Assembly: GCA_950295325.1 (NCBI GenBank)
Contig: OX485805.1
Coordinates: 56,010,758 to 56,074,757 of the forward strand
From: Polytrichum commune
Taxonomy: Eukaryota > Streptophyta > Polytrichopsida > Polytrichales > Polytrichaceae
Length of the DNA stretch: 64,000 bases
Direction of reading: 5' to 3'
The notes under the pieces are model-generated. The model saw only the letters and a program-made list of their open reading frames with translations. It did not search any database and was not told the origin of the DNA. This document shows positions 50,501 through 61,000 of the stretch, in pieces (positions within the stretch are counted from its first letter, which is position 1; each line of letters opens with the position of its first letter). A program made the translations under genes and the position numbers.

Positions 50501-50905
50501 CATTGCTTTGGATGATGCCACATGATTGCGACCACATTCTAAAGACATGCATCATCTGTACCCACAAAGTCATGCAATTATGTGATGTTGTCACCACATT
50601 TTTGTAAATTTACAGGGCGACATCCAATGTTGGATTAAATGTTGTCCGTTGCAAGAGGCCAACTGAGAGGTTTTCCGAAATGGCGCGATGTGAGGAAGTT
50701 TTTGAGAATGGCCAACGAAACCAAGATTCAGCTAGACATCTAAGAAATAGAAGCGAGAGGGATCCAATTGTACTTCAATGCAGCACTAGTTTAAGTTCAA
50801 CAGCGCTATACCAACATCGATTGCGGAGTACAACGAAGAGAGTTGGGTAACCTCTATCGTATTCAAAAACTCATTTTCCTGTTTATATTGTTTGGGTCCC
50901 CCGAA
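47553..50905. other. Intergenic region between the BPI/LBP gene and the U2 array
   Basis: The first 350 bases are the promoter/leader of the BPI/LBP gene and include a CT dinucleotide repeat (about 47880-47902; GA on the gene strand). Beyond that no gene is supported. An open frame at 49078-49338 has a hydrophobic stretch but no further support. Near 49600-49740 there are degenerate repeats of a GAATAGTGTTGG-type motif, also found near 39780-39910. 50070-50232 is one copy of a dispersed repeat whose inverted partner is at 63330-63520. Confidence 0.45.
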
Positions 50906-51102
50906 GGGAGGGTTGTGCCAGCCTAGGAAGTAGTGCAATACCAAGGCGACACTCGCGAACTCGGGCAGCAAGTTGCCGGATGAGCACCACACCCAAGAAA
51001 AATTAGATTAATATCATGAGACTCGATGAGCCTCGTATCAGATATTAAACTGATAAGAACAGATACTACACTTGATCTTAGCCAAAAGGCCGAGAAAGGT
51101 AT
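50906..51102 (-). ncRNA. U2: U2 small nuclear RNA, copy 1
   Basis: This is the spliceosomal RNA that pairs with the intron branch site. The RNA 5' end is at 51102 (ATACCTTTCTCGGCCTTTTG). The branch-point recognition sequence GTAGTA follows at 51069-51064. Stem-loop IIa is TATCAGTTTAATATCTGATA, stem IIb is GAGGCTC/GAGTCTC, and the Sm-type site is AATTTTTCTT. The 3' half forms the stem III/IV region and ends near CTAGGCTGGCACAACCCTCC. Its length of about 197 nt matches plant U2. The 3' end is approximate. Confidence 0.95.
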
Positions 51103-51190
51103 GCCTTAAGCTTCTTCACCTTCGGTTTATATATTCTCCTCGTCATTTTCCACTCCTCACCCAAACATATGGGGCAATCAGGTCCACCCG
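51103..51190 (-). promoter_or_regulatory. U2 copy 1 promoter: TATA box and upstream element
   Basis: Upstream of the RNA start on the minus strand lies TATATAAA at about -25 to -30, and about 32 bp further up TTGCCCCATATGTTTGGG. The same pair is conserved at copies 2 and 3. The upstream motif resembles the plant snRNA USE (RTCCCACATCG), and the spacing fits RNA polymerase II-type plant snRNA promoters. Confidence 0.75.
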
Positions 51191-52319
51191 CAAGAGGACA
51201 AGGAGAAACCAACATTGTCTGCTCTGTAATCAAACATGATTGTCATTTTCACCCAAGTCTCAATTTGATGCTCGTCTTGTGAATGAAGTAGTGTTACGAT
51301 ACTATACTCGAAATCACTCTCATAGGGACCATGTTCGTTCGAGCGGACACATCAAATCCATCGGTCGGTGGGAAAACGTGGAAAAAGAGCTATGAGAAGC
51401 CTTCTCAGATTGATGACAAACCACAAATTTCGCATGTTTAGTGAGACCTATGTCCAGTATTTGAGTCCTTGGGTCTTAGTGATTGGCGTTTGCAATTAAC
51501 CCATTAGGGTTTGGAGCGCTTCATTGTAGCGACGTCATCGGTATTAGCACAAGGTTCGCAATTAGGTCTGAACATGCACCTTCAAGATGGGAAGGGTTGA
51601 GTAGTGTGTCTAAGAGTTATCTACCTGTGAATTTCGGAATATGGAGTAATCTGGTATGATTCTCGAACAACAATTGGCTTATCAATCCTCACCAACACCC
51701 ACACTTGTCAATTGTGACCTCTGCAGCCCAATCTCTCGATTGCGCGCAGTTGGTGTTTGAAACACCACACTAACAAAAAACTCACATTCCTGCAAGTCCA
51801 ACTCGAGTCAAAGCTAGCATGCAATCTCTATAAATTGTTTCAGATAAATTGTTTCAATCTCTACGTAAAAAACAGAACTCTTGTTTTCCTTAGAATAGTT
51901 GGAGCTTACATAGAGTACAAGGCTGTATTTCCAGTTCCTTTAGAATTTTTCCGGAGTGTAAGACATGGTTCTTGTCCTCATACCTCTGGACCGCCTGCTA
52001 GGCTCACTAAAACATATTCTCAAATCTTGTACGGCTTACACTACAATCAAGTAACCCTACTTAGCCTTTCTAGTGAATGAGCAAAATGCACAGACATATG
52101 AGAGACGACGAGGTTTCTAGAGAGTGACACCGATATGGAAATTGGACGTGCACTTCAAACCCTAAATCTTATGTCCTAGATTCAAACCCTCGTGTGTAAC
52201 TCCAATATGAGGAACTAAAACATTGATTACGGAGCACAATGTAGAAAGTTGGGTAACGCCTCTCTTATTCAAGTGTAGTCAAAACTCTTGTTCCTATTTG
52301 TGTTGTTTGGGTTCCCGAA
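51103..52319. other. U2 array spacer 1
   Basis: The spacer shares clear homology with spacer 2: blocks such as AAGTCTCAATTTGATG and GGACACATCAAAT occur near 51280-51350 and again near 52970-53070, in the same order. The units therefore arose by tandem duplication of U2 plus flanks. An open frame at 51757-52080 has no recognisable motif and lies in non-conserved spacer. Confidence 0.6.
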
Positions 52320-52517
52320 GGGAGGGTTGCACCAGCTTAGGAAGTAGCGCAGTACCAAAGCGACACTCGTGAGCTCTGATAGCAAGCTGCCAAATGTGCA
52401 CCGCACCCGACAAAAAATTAGATTAATATCATGAGACTCGATGAACCTCGTATCAGATATTAAACTGATAAGAACAGATACTACACTTGATCTTAGCCAA
52501 AAGGCCGAGAAAGGTAT
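52320..52517 (-). ncRNA. U2: U2 small nuclear RNA, copy 2
   Basis: The 5' end is at 52517 and the first about 70 nt are identical to copy 1, including GTAGTA and stem IIa. Stem IIb has GAGGTTC/GAGTCTC, still pairable through G-U. The Sm site is AATTTTTTG. The 3' domain is more diverged from copies 1 and 3 (for example TGCTATCAGAGCTCACGAGT in place of the TGCTGCCCGAGTTCGCGAGT form), so this copy may be under weaker constraint. Confidence 0.93.
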
Positions 52518-52605
52518 ACCTCTACCTTCTTCACCTTCGCCTTATATACTCTCCTCGTCATCAACCAGTTCCCACCCCAAGTGTATGGGGCAATGACGTC
52601 CACCC
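52518..52605 (-). promoter_or_regulatory. U2 copy 2 promoter
   Basis: On the minus strand a TATATAAGG TATA box is preceded by TTGCCCCATACACTTGGG, with the layout seen at copy 1. Confidence 0.72.
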
Positions 52606-53926
52606 GTAATATGAACATGAAAAACCAACGTTTTCTGCTGCCTTGCCCACTCCAACCCTAAAGTATGACCACAAGTTCATCTGCTTAGCACTCTTGTGGA
52701 GCAGACATGAGGAATTTTAGTTTAAAAAAAAGTCCATAGTATGGGGTTTTGTTTGACCGCAATGTAAACTCATTTGTTTGTTTCTTTTCTGACGGAAGTA
52801 GAATATTTCTAATGGAAGCACTGGATGAGATTAAGTCGTCTACATGACATAATTGTCAGAGATGTTGGGACCTTGGGCAGTTGCACACTAGCTAATCAAT
52901 TAGAAAGGCCAGGAAATCTGAGTCATAGGAAAGGAAGTCTGCAGTGGACATGATTGTCATTGCCACCAAAGTCTCAATTTGATGGTCCACTTGTGGGTGA
53001 AGCAATGGTACGATACAATACTCGAATTCACTGTGATTGGGACCAAGTTTGTCCGAGTGGACACATCAAATTTATCTGTCAGTGGACAAACGTGGATAAA
53101 GAACTAACATAAGCCCTCCCAGATTAAAGGCAAATCACAAATTTCACATCTGTAGTCGAATCTGTCTCCAGTATCTGAGACTTGGGTAGAGATTGACCCC
53201 AGTATGGTTTGGAGCTCTTCATCATAGGAACGCCATCGGTATTAGTTGGGGTTCGCAAGTGGGTTTGGGTACTGTGTCTTAAATGATCTGCTTGTGAATT
53301 TCGGAATATGGAGTAATCTGGCATGATTCTCGAACAGCAACCGGGTGGCCAATAATCTCCAACAAGCACACTTGTACGTTGTGGCCTGTGCCACCTAATC
53401 TCCCTCCTGATTACTCGCCATTGGTGTCTAAAACACCACCCTAACGAAGACCTCACATCCGTCCAACAACGACTTGAGTTAACATGCAAAGGAACAAAGT
53501 AGACAAGCTGTTTCAATCTCTACGTAAGAAACAAAATTTGGAGCTCACATGGAGAACAAAGTTGATTTTCCAGTTTCTTCATAATCTTTCTAGACACGTG
53601 GTTCTTGTACTCATACCGCTTGACTGACTGAAGCACGTTCTCAAATGTCATACCGCTTACACCATAATCAAGTAACCCTAATTAGCCCTTACAGTGAAAG
53701 AGCAAAATGACCGGAGAGATGAGACAACGACGTTTTCAGAGAGTGAGGCACATATGTGAGGTGTTGTTCAAACCTTGAATCCAAGGTCTTGGATTCAAAC
53801 CCCCAGCTCTGAAATGATGAACCAAACTTCGATTCCGTAGAAGTCAATATACACTACGCCAACCTTTTAAAATGTTGTTGTCAACAGTAGCACCCATTCC
53901 TGTTTTGGGTTGTATGGGTCCCCGAA
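52606..53926. other. U2 array spacer 2
   Basis: Partly homologous to spacer 1 (same order of conserved blocks). No protein gene is supported; open frames, including the minus-strand one at 53124-53516, lack conserved motifs. Confidence 0.6.
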
Positions 53927-54123
53927 GGGAGGGTTGTGCCAGCCTAGGAAGTAGTGCAATACCAAAGCGACACTCGCGAACTCGGGCAGCAAGCTGTTGG
54001 ATGAGCACCGCACCCAAGAAAAATTAGATTAATATTATGAGGCTCGATGAGCCTCGTATCAGATATTAAATTGATAAGAACAGATACTACACTTGATCTT
54101 AGCCAAAAGGCCGAGAAAGGTAT
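53927..54123 (-). ncRNA. U2: U2 small nuclear RNA, copy 3
   Basis: The 5' end is at 54123, with the same 5' domain and GTAGTA motif. Stem IIa carries one change: ATCAATTTAATATC where the other copies have ATCAGTTTAATATC, which removes a G-C pair of the stem. Stem IIb is fully complementary here (GAGGCTC/GAGCCTC). The 3' domain closely follows copy 1. Confidence 0.93.
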
Positions 54124-54212
54124 ACTTACAATTACTTCACCTTCACTTTATATACTCACCTGCTCCTTGGCAATGCCCACACCACACATATGGGACAATC
54201 AGGTCTGCACAC
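54124..54212 (-). promoter_or_regulatory. U2 copy 3 promoter
   Basis: The minus strand has a TATATAAAG TATA box and, upstream, TTGTCCCATATGTG. This is the closest of the three to the plant USE consensus RTCCCACATCG. Confidence 0.72.
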
Positions 54213-55571
54213 AAAAGATAAAGATAACACCTACACTTAGTGCTCTCTTACCTTCTTGCGCACTCCAACCCTAATATTTGGCCACAAATCCACCTTGGAG
54301 TCTAACATGAACATTCGCCAAAATTTGCGCCATAGGAATTTAATCATAAAGGAACGACTTGAGCAGCGACTTAGCTGAATGCATTGCTGATTTGAGAAAT
54401 ATGCCAGGAAAATATGCAAAAGTTGTTGGGAATTTCATTAGTAGATAGTTGGGAATTCACAGCTACATCAGTCAATGTTTGTAACGTGAACCTTTCTATC
54501 TTGTTCAGTTCGGGCTTCATTCAATCATCACAAATGCAACACGCACTAGGGTTGTTCCTTGAACTTGGGAGTGACCATAGATTCTCTGTTTGACAAGAGG
54601 AACCAACACTGAGATGGTATTGGTTTGTTGGCAACCTGCCATTCAAACATTTATCCTCGAAACATTAATACTTTAATATTAGCGTCTGCCAATTTCATTA
54701 AGCAAGCTAATGAGGATGTTTAGATACATTGTTCTCGATTGAGCCAAACCCATAAATTTTCTTCCTCTCTTCTTTCCACATTTGTGGTTCTTGCAGATGT
54801 TTTGTAAATGCTTAATTACTTGCAGAAGTTAAGAAGCTCCTTGAACCCTAGCAGATTGCGAACAACCTCCATGCATGTAATGCTACCGCTGCATGAGAGA
54901 AATTACTTACGCAAGAATTTAGAGAGTCACAAATTCTTTGAAGAAATTGTTCAATTCCGAAACTGTATGTGCCGACGTCAAAGAGATGGAAGACGTGGTT
55001 TAGGGTTTCTTGGGTCGAAAAGTTTTGTAAAAGGTGAAAGTTGGCTTTGAAGGGAAATGCAAAAGTCGGTTGCAATAAGGTAAAAGTTAGTGAATAAAGT
55101 AAATGTGGCTAAATATAGGTCCATAGCACTTTGCTTTGCTTTTGTTTATTATTTCGGTGCTCAAGAAATTTATATGTATGTTTGGCTCAGAGTGATATCA
55201 GGGTTTATTGGGTCAAAACTATTGTTGAAAGGCCAAAGTTAGTGTTAAAGTAAAATGTAAGATGTTGCTTTTATAAAGTAAAAGTCAGGCAAGAAAGTAA
55301 AGGTAGGTAGCAAAAAACTCTATATAAGCAATGCTTTGCTTTATTTGTCTTGTGTGCATATTATTTTGTGAACACACGTGTTTGTTTGGTTCCACGGGAG
55401 GGGAATCCATATAATCACGCATATATTTTAAGTTCTATGAGAGGTGAAATTGCCAATGCTATCGGATCCAAAAAAGTGACATTGACATTCATAGAGAAAA
55501 AACTTTGGGCTTGCTTATCATAGGCATATCCATCCATAAAACACTCCTAAACTCAAAGCAAGGTTGAAACA
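54213..55571. other. Intergenic region with tandem promoter-like duplication
   Basis: No certain gene. An open frame at 54808-55050 (+) is basic and unassigned. About 55004-55170 and 55200-55395 are two related segments: GTAAAAGTTAGTGAATAAAG versus GTAAAAGTCAGGCAAGAAAG, each followed by a TATA-like stretch and a CTTTGCTTT block. The second holds CTATATAAG (about 55320), a good TATA box for the TPR gene downstream. Confidence 0.5.
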
Positions 55572-55922
55572 ATGTTGAATTTGGGGACACCAACCTTGGC
55601 AGATCTTGGTATCAATTCTGAGCAGGTTGAACATTTGATGTTACCTTGTGATGTAATGACTAAGATAGAGCTGCAAGACTACAAAGGCGCCATGGAGACA
55701 CTAGAGGCACTGGATGAGGTGAAGAAGACGGAGGTTCTCATCCTCAAACTAAGAGCCTTTCTCCACATTCATTTGGGTAACTTTAGAGAGGCTTGGGTTG
55801 ATCTCAACAGTGTGCACGGACTTGCACCAGACGATCATTACATATCAGTATACCGAAAGTTTTGCTTTATGGAGACCATAGTTCCAAAATACTTGCGCCA
55901 AGCTTATGTGAAAGTGAATTAG
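55572..55922 (+). CDS. Small TPR-repeat protein, intronless
   Basis: A 116-residue open frame with two TPR-like helix pairs exactly 34 residues apart: DYKGAMETLEALDEV and NFREAWVDLNSVHGLAPDD, with LRAFLHIHLG between them. This matches the period and the G/A/L pattern of tetratricopeptide repeats, so a protein-binding role is likely; the partner is unknown. Signals around it support a real gene: CTATATAAG about 250 bp upstream and AATAAAG about 65 bp after the stop (near 55990). It is far shorter than typical multi-TPR proteins, so it may be a truncated copy of a larger repeat protein. Confidence 0.6.
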   Translation: MLNLGTPTLADLGINSEQVEHLMLPCDVMTKIELQDYKGAMETLEALDEVKKTEVLILKLRAFLHIHLGNFREAWVDLNSVHGLAPDDHYISVYRKFCFMETIVPKYLRQAYVKVN

Positions 55923-58065
55923 CTTTGAAAGCCATTTAAGTGAGTAGGAGGCTCTACTACTATGTACTTGAAAATATATGAATTAATCAATAATAAAGAT
56001 TGAATATTCAATTCACCTTAATCTTTACTTTTGTAAGTGTCACTTATCCACAACTAAATGGACTCCAAAATAATTACAAGTGAAAGAAAATAAATTGGTG
56101 GATGTTTTCACTACTGATGTCCCCATTTTACACATGTTGTTCCTGTTGCACACTAACATTCATGTTATTCGTATTGCACAAGCCAATTTAGAATCATGAA
56201 ATACACCTACATTTGAAGCTCCAACCAACTACATTGTACAAGTCAACCCATACATTATACTAATGATTTTAGTGTGGCCACCACATTGAATGGGGCCATT
56301 ACATTTTATAATCTCTCTCATTTGAATCCTATCATGCATATTCAAGAAACATGATGCTCGTTTTGAAGTCAAATCACCTATGATCAAATAAACTATCAAA
56401 ACAATATCTTTTCATCTATCTACAAATACTATGAGAATTGTGGTTCTTACCATTGGTTCTCTTCCACTAGAGGGATTTGAACTTTAAGGATATGGATTTG
56501 GAAATCTATTATTGTATTATATGATAATCTACTATTCTTGTTCCTTTGTTGTATTCATAAATAATAGATATTGGTAAACTAAACTAAATATGATATTCAA
56601 TGTCATATGGTATTTAATGTCACTATGGTAACTTTTCGCATGACACTTCTTATGAATAAATACTGTCATGGATGATGGATGAGTTCATCAATTGGCCAAA
56701 ACCCTACCTTCTCTTGTCAACAACTTGTGATGAAATATTGGCATGGATGATTGAAAATTGGATGAAAAATCACATGGTAAGTGACAATAATCGCAACACT
56801 GTAAATCTATACTCCCCCAAAAAAACACAAGGAATGACAATTAATGTTGGGTTAAGATTTAGTGTTGGTGACACTATACTGCGATTTACAATTAGTATTG
56901 AGCAAGACAATTAGAATTGGTGACACAAAATATCATATTTAGTGTAGTTCCCACATCCCGTTGCTTCCATTTATGCATTATGCTAACTTGGTAGCATAAT
57001 AACTCATGATTAGCTTTCTGATATATAATGTCAATCATGTTGTGTCATTATTCTAAGAGTTTTGACATTTAATTCCTTCAAATTAGATACTTATTGCTAA
57101 GGGGGTTCATGTGGAGTTGTAATTGTGTGGATGTGATCTAAAAACGAGTCTCTATAATTCTCTAGAAAAAAAAATCATTGAAAATTGAAATGTACTTGTA
57201 CACCTACAATTGATGCCGGGTTAAACACACAACATTGGTTTGGGGCTTGTGTCATCTATTTGCGGCATCTATGTAAGCTTGTCCACAACCGATGAAAGGG
57301 CTCCAGTAAAAAGAAGTTCCCTAACCTAATAGTTGAGCATCGATTGATTTCAAACGGATTCCATCATACTAAATCAACACCTTTGATGCTATTTTTGGGA
57401 GTCAACACAATCTTGAAATGAACCTTTTTAAGAAGAGTTCACTACGGACTACATAACAAATCTGAAAGGGGAGTGAGTGACGAGTTGTGACAACGATGAG
57501 TCATCCATTAACTCTTGCACATTATGGGACAAAACTGGTGTGCTGGTGGATGTACACTATAAATTTATGGATGAAAAACCCTCTACGTGAATAGAGAAAG
57601 CACAAAAAAGTTGTTGGAAATGCCCTCCACTTAGATGAGCGACCGTTTACGTTTTCACCTTTCCAATGGATGAGATTACGCGGGCACCACGAATCCCTAG
57701 CCCACTGATGTGTGATGATGAGTGGCATTGGTCCAATTAATGTAGGGCTTAAATAAAAAGTAATAAAAAATAAATCCACATTCATGCCCATCCGTCCATC
57801 TAACATCCATTTATCCATCCATCCATCCACCTATCTATTCATCCGTAAGAAAAGGAGGGAGAGAGAAGGCGAAACCGAGCGAAAGCGGAGCGCGGGAGAG
57901 CTTGTGAGCTCCACGACCTCAATTGCTTCCGCTTTCGGTTCTCCGTCGCCATCGCCAGAACCACTTGGCATCATCATCATCAAGATCATTTCATTGTTGC
58001 TATTGTTATTGCTATTGCTGTTGCTGTTACAGCAGGGAATGCCACTAGTATAGGGGGCAGCAGCC
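55923..58065. other. Intergenic region upstream of NASP
   Basis: It holds a candidate inverted-repeat element (56583-56945), a motif shared with 15985-16045 (near 57640-57705), a degenerate TCCA repeat (57785-57845) and, in the NASP leader, a TTGCTATTG-type microsatellite (57990-58035). No gene is supported. Confidence 0.5.
56583..56945. mobile_element. Candidate MITE with ACTAAATATGATATT termini
   Basis: The left end ACTAAATATGATATTCAATG and the reverse complement of the right end (ACACTAAATATGATATTTTG) are inverted repeats. The same motif occurs as a compact palindrome near 24449. The interior is non-coding. Confidence 0.5.
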
Positions 58066-61000
58066 ATGGGGAGCAGCAGCCAATGCATCGCGGAGGGCAA
58101 AAAACCCCAATCTCTGCAAGCCTCCGACTTGACGGAAGCGCAACGCCTCTTCGATCTCGGCTGCGCGGCCTTGCGGGACGAGTCTTTCGAGGATGCCACC
58201 GAATGTCTCAGCAAGGCTCTCGAAATCCGGTACGCTAGGGTTTTCTGTCACGTGTCGGCTTTAATAGTGTTGAGCTTTCTCTTGAGCTAGGACAAGGGAG
58301 GGAGGGGTTTTAGTAAGCTTTTTGAGCTTGTTAAACGAATTTTGAGGTTTGTGTACTCGATTGCTCGGGTGAGTGATACTTACTTCTGCTGTAGTGGCCA
58401 TTTTTGGAATTGGATTTACGTGCTTTATCTTTTGGATGTTTTTGTTTTTTGTGCGGAGGGAGGTTCGCATGTCGTGCATTGTTGCTCTCGTTCTTCTATG
58501 GTGTATCCACGCCAATGCCAGAGAAGTTGCTGATCTTCTCAAAAAATTACGTGTGCACCAGAGGGTTTTGCTAGTTGAGCTTGTGGCTTTTGGAGTTGTT
58601 TGTATTTTTTCCGCAAGTGAGAATGTAGATCAGAGTTGTTGATGCCGTCGAATACCTCAGCACGGGTCTGGAAATGCGGTACACTAGGGTTTATTTCCGT
58701 CACACGCATTGGTTGTAGTTGTTGAGCACTCTGTCGAGCTAACACCAGGGTTAGAGTAAGCTTGTTGAGCTTGTTAAAACGAGTTGTTAGGTATGTGAAA
58801 TTGATCGCTTGGGTGAGTGGTACTGCTGTAGTGGCTCAAACTTTCAAGAGGTTGCTGTTGGAATGTGAACAGCGTAGTGGTGATTTTTGTAGTTGAAATA
58901 TTGTGCTTTTGTGTGGCATTGAAGAATAGAGGGAGGTCCACATGTTGTGTACTGTTGCTCTCCTTGATTTATGGTGCATTCATGCAAATGCCAGTGTAGT
59001 TACTGAATTTTGAAAAATTTGTGTGTGCTTACAGAGGGTTTTATTGCTTGAGCTTGTGTTTTGTCAAGTTGTCCAAGTGTCTCAGCAAGGCACTTGAATA
59101 TTGATGTTCTAGGGTTTGTTCACATGCATTCGTTCAAGTGTTGAGCATGTGGTTGTGCTAGCAGAGGGTTTGAGTGATCTTGTTGAACTTCTCCAACGGG
59201 TTTCTAGGTTTCTGTGATCGATTGCTCAGGTGTGTGGTACTGCTATAGTGGCTTGGAGTCTGAAGAGGTTGCTCATTGATTGTGAGTAGTGTAGTGGCAA
59301 TTTTTGGAATTGGACTTTTGCGTGGTGGTTGGTGGGAGGTAGACGAACAGATGACTCCAATGTTGCCACTGGTGTGAATTTTGGTGTTGCACCATCTTCA
59401 AGTTGGTCTAAGTCTGGGTGTAATCTGGAAATGGGCATCATGAGTATTGGAGCCCCCCAAAAGACTACTACCTTTTTCAAAGGTGAACACCTTCAACAGG
59501 CACAGACAAACTGGCCTGCACCAATCTCCCCCCAAGGGCAAACCCCTAGGTTCCCACATGGTTGGTTGAAAATGTTTGGGTTACCTGGATACCCTAGGTG
59601 GTAGGGTGTACAAGAATTCAAGTGCTAGGAAGGTCACCCATTTGAGTACTATTTTGGCCTTAGGCACTTAACCTTGGAGTTCCCATGGGATCTGGGTATA
59701 AAGCCCTGGGTTTAAGTCACATTGGAGGGAGGTCCATTATTGCTCTCATTGTTTTATGGTGCATCCATGTAAACGCTGGAGGTGTTGCAGAAAATTGAAA
59801 GAAATCCTGTCTGCTTCCAGAGGGTTTTGCTACTGAACTTGTGATTGTCCAGTTGGTTGTGTTTTGTCTGCAAGTGAGGGCGCTTGGAAATGTAGACCAG
59901 AGTTGGGGAATCTCTTAAGAGGAGGGGTTTAGAAGTTGAAATACGTGTTTTTGTGGATACGTTTTGTTTTGCAACTTGCTTCTCTAGGACTAGATTTTGT
60001 GATGGTGGGCTTTCAAGTGAAGTCTTCTGCTCAATCTCCCTGATGTTGTCATGACTGGCTGCTTGATTGTCTTTCCTCTGTTTTATTTTTTTAATTACTT
60101 TGAATCTTTTTTTCAAGTCAAGGGGTTTATTCCTTCAACAACTCCAACAATTCGTTGGACTTTGAGATGCATATAGAAAGACCTTAGGATGTTGAGTGAA
60201 ATTTGAAATACTTATATGTAAGTCTCTTAATATATGGGTGTGTAAAGGTTTATGGAGTTACTGATCAATGGTGTACCAGAGCCAAATTTGGCTCTGTGTG
60301 CATGCAGACTGCTTGGTTTGGTAATTATTCTCATTTGTCTGCTCTATTAAGTGTGTGTAGATTAGTCTTGCTAGTCCCTGTTCTATGTTGGTGTGCTGCA
60401 ATTCTGTGGAAAGTCTATATGTGTGGTTTTTTAGTATTCTAGAAACTGAATTAATTTTTCATTGCAACTTCCTCATTAGTAGCTAGTGCTTTTGAGTGTT
60501 GCAGGGTCCAGCATTATGGGGAGCTTGCAGCAGAATGTGCAACGACATACTACAAGTATGGTAGTGCCCTTTTTGACATGCTGCAGGCAGAAGCGGATCC
60601 ACTATGTGATACTGCTCCTCAAACCAAGGGTGTTACCTCTGCTAATGTAGAGGGCTCTACAGCAGGTGAAACAACAGCTTTACTCCATGAAGGCCTTCAT
60701 CCTTCTTTGATGTATGTGTCTGTTCCTGTTCTTACAGTGTTATGTGCTTGTTGATATAGAACCTCATTGTCCTCACATGTGTAATGGAAACAGAGCCCAT
60801 GGATAAAGACAATGAAGACGACGATGATGAAGCAGAGGAGAAGAAGGATGAGGAAGAGGAAGGGGAGAAGGATGAGGATGCAGATGAAGGTGACTTGGAG
60901 GATGCATGGAAAATGCTGGAGTTTGCACGTATCATTCATGAAAAGAACGGAACATCTACAATTGAAACTGTTGACATCATAACTAAGCTTGCAGATCTGA

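Noticed and set aside
51757-52080. 107-residue open frame between U2 genes
   Set aside because: It lies in spacer that is only partly conserved between units and the frame is not preserved in spacer 2.
59329-59604. 91-residue open frame in NASP intron 1
   Set aside because: It falls in the insertion interrupting repeat unit 3; no splice signals in phase and no known motif.
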